From Tetracentron sinense (taxonomy: Eukaryota; Streptophyta; Magnoliopsida; Trochodendrales; Trochodendraceae), in assembly GCA_015143295.1 (NCBI GenBank), contig CM026568.1:22326607-22390606 (forward strand): a DNA stretch of 64,000 nucleotides, read 5' to 3'. The notes beneath the pieces are model-generated. The model was not told the DNA's origin and searched no databases. It saw only the letters and a program-made list of their open reading frames with translations. Made by a program: the position numbers and the translations under genes. Of the stretch, positions 32,663 through 42,604 are shown in pieces (within the stretch, counting starts at the first letter, position 1; each line of letters starts with the position of its first letter).

Positions 32663-34100
32663 GTAGCATTACCATTTCCAAAAACAACACTATCGGTACC
32701 CATGTAATCTGAAATTTGATGAAGGAGAGTGGGATCCGAGGTCATGTGACTAGTGGCACCGGTGTCCGGATACCAATTGGAATCACATGGGGCAGAGAGA
32801 TGCATGGACGCAAAGGCGTGATGGAGTTGCTCATCCTAATTGGCATGATTAAACTATTATCTACATTGCATAGCATTGTGCCCTCTATGTGAGCAGATTT
32901 GGCATTGAAGATTGTTGGGACGAGTGAAATGAGGACTGTGGGGTGGGCCTACTGCAACATAAGGGGCTGAACCGAGAATGCCAAAAAAGGGAGCACCGCG
33001 AGAGGGTTGACGAGGTCTGGAGAATCAATTGAAGGATCCTCGTCCGCGAGAGAAAGAACCACGACCATGTCTACGTCCTCTAGGTGGGCGGTGTATGTGC
33101 AAATTGAGATTGGCCATAGAAGTAATAGAGTACATGTATGGTAATGATATGCATGAGATGACTAGGGTTTATATAGATAATAGTATATAGATAAAATAGA
33201 AACTAAATCTAAATCAAACATTCTAATCTCTCAATCACAATCTCTTTCTAAATCAAATCTTTCCAATAATCTCAATCTCTTTCTAAATCCAATTCTTTCC
33301 AACCATCTCAATTTCATTCTAAATTCATTTCTTTCCAATTGTGATGATGGTAATGATATGGTGCATCTCATGCATATCATTACCATACATGTACTCTATT
33401 AAGAAGGCCATGGTGGAGCTGTCCAGAGAGGAAGAGGGGGCAAACTGTAGAAGGCGTTGCTCATGCGTAAGGAGATGGGCACGAAGCTCGGAGAAGGTGA
33501 TGGGCTCAACTCTATTGGTGATAGCAGTGATGAAGGATTCGTAGTCCGAAGGCAAACAACCTAAGGTAAACATAACTAAGTCACGATCAAATATTTGATC
33601 TTAGACAACAATTAAAGCATCCACTATGGCCTTCAATTTGTTGAGGAATTCAGCCATCGAAGAGGATCCTTTGCGAAGGGTTTGGAGCTGCAAGCGGAGG
33701 TGCATCATGCGAGGATGGGACTGTTGTTGGAAGGTGGATGCAAGGAGATCCCAAATGGCCTGGGAAGAACTGAGTCCCACTGTTTGGGCAAGAAAGCTGT
33801 CTGTGAGAGTAGCGTTGAGGCAACGCATGACATATTTGTCGGTATGATCCCAAGAAATAAAGGTGGGGTTGGAGATATCCTTGTCGAGATGTGATGGAGG
33901 TGGTGGGTAGCTACCGTCAACAAATTGAAACAAATCTTGAGAGATGAGAAGAGGGTGAATTTGAGTTTTCCATAAAAGATAATTGGAGCCATCGAGTTTT
34001 TCACGGAGACAAATTGGATGATATTGATGATGTTGGGGTGGTGGGGAGGAGAGGGAGGAACTGGGGTAGATTCTTTGGAACTAGGAGAAGAGGAGGTCAT
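32663..34100 (-). pseudogene. Copia gag and protease active site
   Basis: Gag starts near 34100 (MTSSSPSSKES). After one frameshift it reads KLDGSNYLLWKTQI, then SSSQAIWDLLASTFQQQS and LRKGSSSMAEFLNKL, typical of the UBN2 gag family. An intact zinc knuckle, CQICSHRGHNAMQC, lies near 32870-32910. The protease active site follows at about 32760-32790 (WYPDTGATSHMTS). A stop interrupts the frame near 33600. A 33121-33405 inverted duplication with simple repeats interrupts the region between gag core and knuckle. Confidence 0.85.
33121..33405. repeat. Inverted duplication around a short repeat cluster in gag
   Basis: AGAGTACATGTATGGTAATG then ATATGCATGAGATG (33127-33160) recurs inverted as CATCTCATGCATATCAT then TACCATACATGTACTCT (33362-33400). 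Between them, a unit of about 35 bases, AATCTCTTTCTAAATCAAAT then CTTTCCAATAATCTC, repeats about three times (33226-33337). The structure is not part of normal gag. Confidence 0.8.
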
Positions 34101-34163
34101 TGTTGTATTGTAGAAAGAAAAGAAAATTGTTTAGCAGAGAGCGTGTAAGTGCTTTGATACCAT

Positions 34164-34362
34164 AAAAGAGTTTATTACTAATTGTCTTCCTAACTACTCT
34201 TGAATGAGTAGCTTAATATTTATAATGATGAAAGAGATTCAGATTTACATAATTCGTAGATCCTTATAAGTGGCAAGTTTCCTATTGATACATGGTAAGT
34301 GAATATGACAAGAGAATGGGATCTGTTATGATCTTATGGGATCTGTAGCAGATACGTCTAAT
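34164..34362 (-). repeat. 5' LTR of the outer copia element
   Basis: 199 bases from AAAAGAGTTTATTACTAATT to GATACGTCTAAT. The adjacent plus-strand GCTTTGATACCAT is the reverse of the tRNA-iMet primer-binding site. It is paired with 25796-26188. Confidence 0.85.
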
Positions 34363-34797
34363 TGAACTTTGGTTGTATGTCGATATCTCTCACATGAATA
34401 TCATGCATTAGTCTCTCAAAAAAAATTGTAGAATTTTTTCGTAAGTACTGTTGAAAATAAAGGTGCAAATCAAATCAAACACTCACTTGAGGAAAAATAC
34501 GGAATTTATGTGGTTCACCCAGTATGGCTACATCCACCAAGACGATCATCTTCTTCACTAGTCACAAGCAAATGTTACAAGAATTCTCTCACTAAAGTTA
34601 AGGGTACTTTAATCTTTTCACATGAGACCAATCATTAAATGCAAGAGAGACAATACAATTTAACTTTTGTATATTTTTCTCTCCTATTTAATAAATTGCT
34701 AATATGAAAATAGAATGGTATTAATTCATGGGGGTAAAAAAGTGAGTGAAGTCAAATGCAAAGGTATGTGTATTTATAGCCTTAAACTGAATATAGG

Positions 34798-36133
34798 CAG
34801 GGGCGGAGCCAGGTGGGGGCCTGTGGGGGCACATGCCCCCACTCAACTTTTGAAAACTATCTTTTTTTCATTTCTGTTTTAGGTATAGCATGGAATGAGG
34901 GGCAGGTGCTGCTGAACTTTGGGAAATATTTATTTTTTGAGTGGGGATCATATTTGAGTTCACACACGTGTCCCTTTTAACCCCAGTAACTATGGTTAAG
35001 ATATACTAACCCTTAGGCTTCAACATTCTAACCTTTGTTTTTAGAAACAAAAATAATCCTAAGGGTTAAAAGTTCTTAACCAGAGTTAAAGCAAGGCTAT
35101 GCAAGTGTGATTGACCTGTTCGAATTAAAATGCAATTGAACACGATCCGAACTCATATTTTTTATACTAAATTGTTTACGTATTTAATTGGGCATACTCA
35201 TGGGACAAGGGGGCAGTTGTCCCTTAAAAGAAATTATACTATATTATTTAATATGACATAGCTATGGGGCAACTGTAGTTGGACTTTTGAAAACAAAAAA
35301 ATATATTTTATACCATTTAATTAATTATTTAACTTGGCATAGCTGTGAGGTAAGGGGGCAGCTGTCCCGTATATAAGGAGAAACAACACTCATAAGATAT
35401 GTAGGGGCGGAGCCATGAATTTTTCCTTGGGAGGCCAAAATAGATATATCAAGAAAATTAATTTGATTGAGGGTATGGGGCTTTGGGGGTTTGGAGGCAT
35501 AGCCCCTGAGAAATTTTTTTCGAGTGATAAAATTCATTAATTTTGCATTAAAAAAAAAGGGTCCACAACAAGAAAAACAAGGGCACTCCCTTTAAATAGT
35601 CATTATATAACGTACCATGCATTTCCAATATGTAATGAAATGCCGGTCTTCATTGGTTCTGCCCACCTTTTTAATACCCACTAACTGTGGTTAAGATTCA
35701 CTCACCCTTAGGATTCATCCATTTAATCTTCGTTTTTAAAAAAAAAAACTTTAAGTTGGTTAAGCCTAACCATAATTAAAGGAGATGAAATGAGAAGTAG
35801 TCAAATGCGGGGTGAGCTAATTAGTGGAACACAGGTGCCTCCCCCTGCTTGACACATGTCCCTTTTAACACACATTAACTGTGGTTAAGATTCACTCAAT
35901 CCTAAGGTTTATACATCTACTCTTGGTTTTTATTAAAAAATTAACTCCTGAGATAATAAATCTTACTCCTAAGTTTTATACATACCCTTGGTTTTTTATT
36001 AAAAAATTAACTCCTAAGATAATAAATCTTAACTATAGGTTAAAAAGTGATACATAAAGAATCAATTCATTTATATTATACATATAGAAATATTTACAAT
36101 ATTTTTTGGGGGGCCACTATGTAGAAAATTTAG

Positions 36134-36220
<87 letters not shown>

Positions 36221-36441
36221 CTCCTCCTTTGAAGATATGTACAAAAAGTATGGACAAAACGACCTGAAAACTTAGTTGTCAAAAAAAATTATGGGGGCTA
36301 CGCCCCCAAACCCCCCATCCACCTAGACCCATAATATTTCGTACCCCCTTAATGTTTCTTCACAAAATTCATCAACAATTACTACTATTTTCAATCAAGC
36401 ATGGGTTCCCCCACTACTAGAAAATCCTAGCTCCGCCCCTG
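34798..36441. mobile_element. hAT element, CAGGGGCGGAGC family, 1.6 kb copy
   Basis: It starts CAGGGGCGGAGCCAGG and ends CCTAGCTCCGCCCCTG, a strong terminal inverted repeat. The flanks AATATAGG (34790-34797 and 36442-36449) are identical 8-mers. Inside are several family A arms (34935-35160, 35645-35830, 35830-36060), a nested family end at 35402, an (AT)n tract and a 29-base C run. There is no transposase, so it is a non-autonomous element probably mobilised in trans. Confidence 0.9.
36135..36218. repeat. (AT)n tract followed by a 29-base C run
   Basis: 36136-36185 is almost pure AT. 36190-36218 is uninterrupted C. Such a run is unstable in replication and sequencing, so its length should be taken as approximate. 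Confidence 0.85.
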
Positions 36442-36464
36442 AATATAGGACATCTCGCACAACA

Positions 36465-37351
36465 CTGGTGTTCATTTATTCCTTGAATGTGAGTTTGCAA
36501 GATGCATGTGGTTTAGATCTCTAGTTAGTTTCCATAATGATTGGGGAACGTTGAATCTGTGGAGAAGTGGTGGGATTGGTGGATGAAGGGCAGATTTTTC
36601 AAAACGAACAATTTTGAAGCTACGTACCATTAGACTCATGTGTGGTTTGGATGACTTGGAAGGCCAAGAATGAGTTTATCTTTAAGAATGCTAAACCTGA
36701 TCCTCGCAATATTGTAAAAAGAGTAAATTCTTATGCAGCTGAGTTGGTCGGTTCTGCCCAGAAATCAAACCCTACTTTGGATCCCGCCATCTCTCCATCG
36801 ATTAGATCCTACGCAACGGCTAGAGATGGGTTAGATTGGGTTGCCCCTCCTACGGGTTGGTTGAAGATAAATTTGGATGGCTCTTTTTCTGAGGATGGCT
36901 CAATCTCTAGAGTTGGTGAGTTGACTAGGACTCACACCGGTAGGTGTACGTGTAGCATCTTTCTGTTTCCCATTCAATCAAGCAATGCAAGACAATCAGA
37001 GACTAAAGCGGTTTTCTTGGTAATGCTTCTATGCCTTCAACACAACTGGACCCAGGTTATATTGGAAGGTGATTCCCAATCGATAATGCAAGCCATCACA
37101 AAAGTAGGAGAGTCCTCCCATTGGGATATTAAGTCCATCTTCGAAGACATCAAAATTCTATGAAAGAACTTCCCAAATTCTTCTATTTGTTGGGTGCACA
37201 GATCTCAAAATATGGATGCTCATAATCTTGCCAAGCAAGTAGCTAGCGAGGCAACTAGCTTTCACCGATCCGGATTTTGTACTAAGGAAAATTTGATTAG
37301 TTCTAGTAGAGGTTTTAACCTCCAAACCCATGTACACCAATCGTTCAAATG
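36465..37351 (+). pseudogene. LINE 3' remnant: zinc-binding and RNase H domains
   Basis: The first part reads HLFLECEFARCMWF, the end of the reverse transcriptase zinc-binding domain. After a stop and frameshift, 36642-37163 encodes MVWMTWKAKNEFIFKNAK, then WLKINLDGSFSEDG (first RNase H aspartate), QSETKAVFLVML (glutamate) and VILEGDSQSIMQAI (second aspartate). A TGA at 37161 is followed in frame by WVHRSQNMDAHNLAKQVA, the last RNase H motif, with H where D is usual. The final TGA is at about 37349-37351. This is the C-terminus common in plant L1-type LINEs. The copy is dead. Confidence 0.8.
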
Positions 37352-37427
37352 AATAAATTTGTAGTCTTTATTTTTAAAAAAAACATGTTCAACTTTTATT
37401 AAGGTTCATGAAGAATCATTCACATGC

Positions 37428-38032
37428 AGGCCAGGGAGAGGGGCCATGGCCACCCTAAAATGTTTGAAAAAAATATAATGTTTTAGGTCTAATTTCTATA
37501 TATATTGTATAGTGCCCCTAAAATTAGGATGTAATTATTGTCGATGTGAAAAGTTTGGTCCCTTCAAAATTCTGTAATTTTTTTTTATCTATAATAGAAA
37601 ATTAAAAATATAATTAATTTTACTTACATAATGATCTCTCACTATAAATAATAGGACTTTGCTAATATAATAAAATTAAAATATATTAGAATGCAATGTT
37701 AACAAATTTTATGACCGTAATGGACCTATTACTATAAATAATAGGACTTTGCTACTAAGACCGTAGAAGGGCCGAGACCACCAAGACCGTGCATGCATGC
37801 ACAGGATTTCAGGTGGGGCCCACGTTCACATGGTAGGCCCCACCTGCAATCCCATGCATCCATGCACGGTCATCGAGATCTCGGCCCTTTTGCGGTCTCA
37901 ATAGCATTTCCCTAAATAATAATAATAAATGGGGCTACGCGCTGAAGCCCCTTACCCCCCAAAACTCATTATTTTTTTGATACATATACTTCTGCCCAAG
38001 GCCCAAGGAAAAATTCTTCGCTCCGGCCCTAC
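37428..38032. mobile_element. hAT element of the GGGGCGGAGC family, diverged copy
   Basis: Flanks TCACATGC (37420-37427) and TCGCATGC (38033-38040) differ at one base. The right end, ATTCTTCGCTCCGGCCCTA, and the internal GGGGCTACGCGCTGAAGCCC match the family. It holds the Mutator MITE 37744-37912 as a nested insertion. Confidence 0.7.
37744..37912. mobile_element. Mutator-type MITE, GGACTTTGCTA family
   Basis: It starts GGACTTTGCTACTAAGACCG and ends GGTCTCAATAGCATTTCCC (inverted). The 9 bp flanks TAAATAATA (37735-37743 and 37913-37921) are identical. The arms also share GGGCCGAGACC / GATCTCGGCCC and TGCATGCATGCAC. It is 169 bp long, like the split copy at 42580-46249. Confidence 0.9.
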
Positions 38033-38040
38033 TCGCATGC

Positions 38041-39713
38041 GTGATGGGTATGGACTACATTCTCAAAGGAAAACTAACAGCTCAAATATCCAACTTCGCT
38101 ACTTGAATATCATGGGTTTTGACCCTTGATGTTCGTTATCTTCTTCTCTTATCCTTTTGGGGCATTGTGGAATTCCATGCAGACATTAAAAATTATTATG
38201 AGGTGATTATCTGTCTCAACTACTCCAAGAACAGCTAGCTAAAAGGCTTTCATATTCTCTTGGGCAACCCCACATTATAAAGTTTACTGAGTAATGATTG
38301 AAACCTTGTCTTCTCAGCTGTTGATCAATATGGGATCTAGTATGACTCAAGCACATTCAATTTCAGTCTGAGACATAACCACAACCACTAGATCTGGTTT
38401 TGATGTATTGGAAATATCAGTACGTCCGGATTATGCGGTTGGATTCAATTTCAATCCATATGGTTGGAATAATGCATCGGTGTTGTCGCACAAGCGAGGG
38501 GCATGGAGTGAGATTAAGATGACTAAATGGGTTTACAGTGTGGACCCACATTCCAATCCGGTATCCCCACCTTCGTGCAACATGCATGTGAACCGTACCA
38601 GACTAGCTAAGAAGAGGGAGCCTACTTTAGCCATACTAGGAATATGATAGTCTATATCTATAGTCCCATTAATGAGCAACTTAACTTAGTACGCGGACTT
38701 TGATTACTCCCAACAAACCTTCTAAATTACTCTAATATTGATGAGACACATATCTCTCTCCATCCACGCGTGCCTTCTCTTTCATTTGTCAAATTAGACA
38801 CAAGTAATTAAAGTGAAAGTGAGAGCTCAAGAAGAGCGTTAAAATTCAATTTATTTTATTGGGTCGAGAACAGTTCCGGAGTATCGGTATATATACATGT
38901 ATACTTTATGATTATTGAAAATTATATATAAATGTAAAGATATTATTTTTGCTTTTTAAAATATAAATAAACATTGATAAAATCATTCATCATTCCAAGC
39001 TTGTGATCACAGTGAAGAAGATCATGATTATTGATATATTAAATGTATTGTTCCACATTCAATTACAATATCAAAAATAATTTTAAAAAACCTTATAAAA
39101 ATCGTATACCATACAAAGGAAAATAACAAATTACACCCTATTTAACATAAAAAAATTAAGATAAAAATAAAATTTTATACAAAAATTGCAATCTCTAAGC
39201 AAGTTAAACTGTAAACTCCATAAACTATAAATTGCGCTCTTTACAAAATATAAATGATGCTCTACAAAAGTCAAAACCAGACTCCTGATGTAATTTCACT
39301 CGCAACCGTGAGAATGATGTTTGAGAGCGGGAGATTGGGAGGTTTAGTAAAAATTAGACCACTCTCCTTCTATGGACAAGAAAGAAAAAGGATTTTGTGT
39401 CCAGTTGTGAGCCTAACCACAAAATGTTTTTCTTGTCTAAAAACGAGGAGAATGATAAACGAGAGAGTGAAGCTAGTAAAATCCTTTGAGAGAACAAGAC
39501 AATTTCGAACTGAAAAGTAATTAAACACAAAGCAAACATGAAAATGAGACATGCGATTAATATCTAAAACAAAAGGTCAAGGACCTCACCACGTCCACAC
39601 GCGTGTCATGGCCCCTCGTGGTCGTTGTTGGCTTGCTCTCACATCAGGTTTTGCCACGGTGAAGTGTACCATTGGCTGGCCGGTTCTATCCGCAATCAAT
39701 AACCATAGTGACA
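38041..39713. other. Intergenic, no gene seen
   Basis: AT-rich DNA without clear repeat ends. The frames 38408-38647 and 39254-39520 match nothing I know. Nothing else supported. Confidence 0.4.
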
Positions 39714-39722
39714 AACAAAAAT

Positions 39723-40062
39723 GAGAAATGTTAACCTTACTCTCAAGCCCTTCCTACTGGTAGCATCATAACTATCTATCTTTATTTTAACTAGTTGATA
39801 AATAAATAATGGTGACAATTTATACGAATTTAAGCTTTCAAATCTTTGTAAATGTGTCGGACTGAAGTCAGGCTTATTAAAAAATCATCAAAATTTAAGC
39901 TCAAACCAACCACATTGCTAGCCCCTTTTGGTCAAAGATCACGTTTTAATGTGAGTATAATGTTTTTGTTTTAATCGATTGTTTTTGTAACTGGTTAAAG
40001 TAGGGACTACTGGTTGATTGATGGAGGCCAAGAGTAGGAAACACTTAAGGCTGGCATTCCTC
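39723..40062. mobile_element. Mutator-type MITE, ACTCTC family, 340 bp
   Basis: The left end GAGAAATGTTAACCTTACTC and right end GGCTGGCATTCCTC (with CCAAGAGTAGGAAACAC inside) are imperfect inverted repeats. The 9 bp flanks AACAAAAAT (39714-39722 and 40063-40071) are perfect. Same family as 41987-42094 and 25857-26027. Confidence 0.85.
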
Positions 40063-40071
40063 AACAAAAAT

Positions 40072-40429
40072 ATCAACTACTGTTTAAATACTTTGATTAT
40101 ATATATTATCATCATTACAATTGGCCACTGTACACCTGCCCTAAAGCTCATATGGAGATGAGTGCCGGGATCATGTCCAACTTTCCTTGGTGTCGTAGCA
40201 AGCAAGAGCCCAATCACCATCGGCCCACGTTTGAAAACGTCTTACAATGGATAATGCTATGAAAACATCTTAAAGTATTTAAAGTATGTAATGTTAACTC
40301 TATTTTCCTTTAAACTCATTTTCTTCGAGCATTTGTTTGAATGGCACTGTCCTGATTTAAAAAAAAAAGTGAGTATTAAAAGAAGGAAAATAATCTCCTC
40401 TGGGTGACGTGAGGAGGGGCATCTCTGCT
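40072..40429. other. Intergenic, no gene seen
   Basis: Unremarkable AT-rich spacer. No feature found. Confidence 0.4.
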
Positions 40430-40620
40430 CCCTTTTTCTTGTCACATGTCTTCCTTTTAACTCCATTTAATTGTAATTAAGATTCACCATCTTAGGGTTC
40501 ACTCATCTATCCTTTGATTTTAGAAAAACATAATTTTAAAAAAAAAATTAAATAACAATGTTAAAAAAGGTTAACCAAAGTTAATGGCGATTGAAGGAGC
40601 AGTAGTTCGCTCCTTGTGGT
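40430..40620. repeat. Family A copy
   Basis: CACATGTCTTCCTTTTAACT then AATTGTAATTAAGATTCACC and TTAGGGTTCACTCATCTATC on one side, and GTTAACCAAAGTTAATGG on the other, give the family A palindrome. Ends are uncertain. A second copy lies at 41180-41395. Confidence 0.5.
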
Positions 40621-40839
40621 GAATTTTAGGGTCATTGCAAGGTCTCTATCAAGATTGAAGCTGCTCCTCGGATGTTCTCGTTTCCGGCACCATGATTCGA
40701 CCATGTAAAAGGTGATGCGATATACCCATCGGCTGATGAACTATTGAAAACGACGAGGAAAGATATAACTCCCCCCCTGGGGAAGCAATCTCATTAAAGT
40801 TTCCAACCATTACCCAATATATGCTGGATTTCCTTTCTA

Positions 40840-41150
40840 ATGGTAAATGTGATTATATTTACTCAATGTTTGATTGCGGAGAAAATAAATGTAAAACATG
40901 GAAAAGAAAATAAAATCAGATAAATTATGTTTTAGCCACGGCAGCAATTGAAACGGATTAGTGACGGATGATTTTCCGTCACTAATAGTTTTAGTGACAG
41001 AAAATCGACTATTAGTGACGGAAATATTTCCGTCATTGCCCGGTAAATTTCTTGTAGTGAAAACATAATTAAGAGTTGTATTAGAAATCCAAAATTTTCT
41101 TTTATTTTCCATGTTTTCATCTATTTTCTCGGCAACCAAACATATTAGGA
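40840..41150. mobile_element. Inverted-repeat MITE with an inserted CACTA end
   Basis: The outer arms TGTTTGATTGCGGAGAAAAT (40867-40886) and ATTTTCTCGGCAACCAAACA on the right are reverse complements. Inside, 40960-41061 has repeats of GTGACGGA/TCCGTCAC and ends in TTTCTTGTAGTG, the reverse of CACTACAAGAAA, the canonical CACTA terminal repeat. Only one CACTA end is visible. Confidence 0.6.
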
Positions 41151-41179
41151 AAATCATCCCCTCCTCGCGGGTGGCGAAT

Positions 41180-41395
41180 GGCCATCTCCTCCCCTTTCTT
41201 GCCATATGTCCCTTTTTTTTAAAAAAACTATTTTTAACATGTGGTTAAAATTCATTAAACTCCAAGAATTCATTTTCTTAACTTTGGTTTTTAGAAAAAA
41301 AAATTATGATTTAAAATATTAACCACAGTTAAAAAGAACTAACCTGCAGTAACCATAATTAAAAAGGACACTTGGCAGCAAAAGGGGGCGAACTA
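41180..41395. repeat. Family A copy
   Basis: TTTAACATGTGGTTAAAATTC on the left and AACCACAGTTAAAAAG then GGACACTTGG on the right give the family A arm pair. Ends are diffuse and no duplication was found. Confidence 0.5.
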
Positions 41396-41986
41396 TTGCT
41401 CATATATTTATACTTGTCACGTACATACTGTAGGTGTTACAACATGTGAGAAAAAACCTAGCCCAACCTCGTCCAAGAACACTACTACTGTAGATGATTT
41501 CTGGAGATTAATTAGTGTGTGTTATGGTTCACCTGACCTAACCCTTTTAGCTTTATATAATCACAATGCATGACCCACATTATATATCTTGCATTTCACT
41601 CCTATACATACTTTAGTGAATGTAAACGTGAATGTTCTTACCTTAATAAATAAAACGTGAGTGTCTAAAAAATATAGACGTTGAAAACACGCTGACCACA
41701 ACTCATTACAATGGCACCATTTTCTTTCAAGGTCTACACACATTAAATATACATAGGTAATTAGGGTATACATTCTATCCCCGAATTGCTGATTTAGATC
41801 TATGTCCCAACCTATTGAATGTATTTTACTGTTATATTACTTAAGAAATCTCCAATCAAATTTATATGGGAGTTTCCCTCTAGAATCAATCCTACGACCA
41901 TCTAGCCGCATTATCTTTAGTAGTTAGGTTAGTAATTATAGTAGACTCTTACTTATTATCAGGCCACTTAAAGATATTTTTCTTTT

Positions 41987-42094
41987 GAGGTATGTTAACC
42001 CTACTCTAACGCAGTTTCTAGCCAAAAAACCATTTGTTAAAGCACAAACAATTGATTTTTGGCTGAAAGTACGAGAGTAGGGCTAACATAGCTC
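41987..42094. mobile_element. Mutator-type MITE, ACTCTC family, 108 bp
   Basis: The left arm GAGGTATGTTAACCCTACTC then GTTTCTAGCCAAAAA is mirrored by TTTTTGGCTGAAAG then GAGAGTAGGGCTAACATAGC. The 9 bp duplication TTTTCTTTT is perfect (41978-41986 and 42095-42103). It is the shortest and cleanest family member. Confidence 0.9.
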
Positions 42095-42111
42095 TTTTCT
42101 TTTCGGGGGGA

Positions 42112-42295
42112 ACTTGGCTCCTCAAACTGTTGGTACCCGTTTTGAGGAGCTCTAGGGTGAAGCTTACATGGGCTGTATGTGTGTGAGTTTGCATGTGGTG
42201 TGTCTATGTGTGTTTACTTGGGTGGTGTGAGTATTCCTTTGTATTTGCATTCAATCATTGCCTTGTGGAATGATTGAGTTTACCAAAAATAAAAA
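42112..42295 (+). mobile_element. SINE-like dispersed repeat
   Basis: It starts TGGCTCCTCAAACTG and runs through AGGGTGAAGCTTACATGGGC, a TG-rich tract and CATTGCCTTGTGGAATGATTG, ending in an A-rich tail. An inverted, diverged copy is at 12425-12600. The 3' end resembles plant SINE tails. No pol III boxes were clearly identified. Confidence 0.45.
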
Positions 42296-42604
42296 AATCT
42301 CATGCCACTCTAATTACGAGGATACCTTGGCATATGAGCTATATGCATAAGGTAACATCATTTACCTACGGTTAGTACCCAGGTGGCAACGATGAGAGAC
42401 TGAGTCAGGTCGTCCTCATCAGCTCTTTCTCTTTTTCCTTAATCATCATGTTGGGCTAATACGCATCCCATAGATGTCTCCGTGGTCCAGACATAAAGCG
42501 TTGGGGATTGGAAGTGCTAGAGTATTCAAACACTATTAAGTGAAATTCTCATGGGCATTATCTTGGCATTTAGCTAAAAGGACTTCGCTACTGAGACAGT
42601 AAAG

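Larger units (their letters stand above)
25796..34362 (-). mobile_element. Ty1/copia retrotransposon, decayed and nested
   Basis: The LTRs are 25796-26188 (3' LTR, itself split by a MITE) and 34164-34362 (5' LTR). Both run from AAAAGAGTTTATTACTAATT to GCAGATACGTCTAAT on the plus strand. Next to the right LTR the minus strand reads TGGTATCAAAGCAC, a tRNA-iMet-type primer-binding site. Next to the left LTR the minus strand is GTGAGGGAGTATTAG, a polypurine tract running into the LTR. Domain order on the minus strand is gag, protease, integrase, reverse transcriptase, RNase H, the copia order. Many stops and frameshifts make it inactive. A second element (27113-30043) is inserted in its reverse transcriptase. 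Confidence 0.9.
34449..36464. mobile_element. LTR-like sequence split by an hAT element
   Basis: Removing the hAT element and one duplication joins 34449-34797 to 36450-36464 and gives a sequence of about 364 bases beginning TGTTGAAAATAAAGGTGC and ending TCGCACAACA, a TG...CA form. The part ACGGAATTTATGTGGTTCAC then CCAGTATGGCTACATCC is typical of copia LTR/leader sequence. No 5 bp duplication is seen, so solo-LTR status is tentative. Confidence 0.4.
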
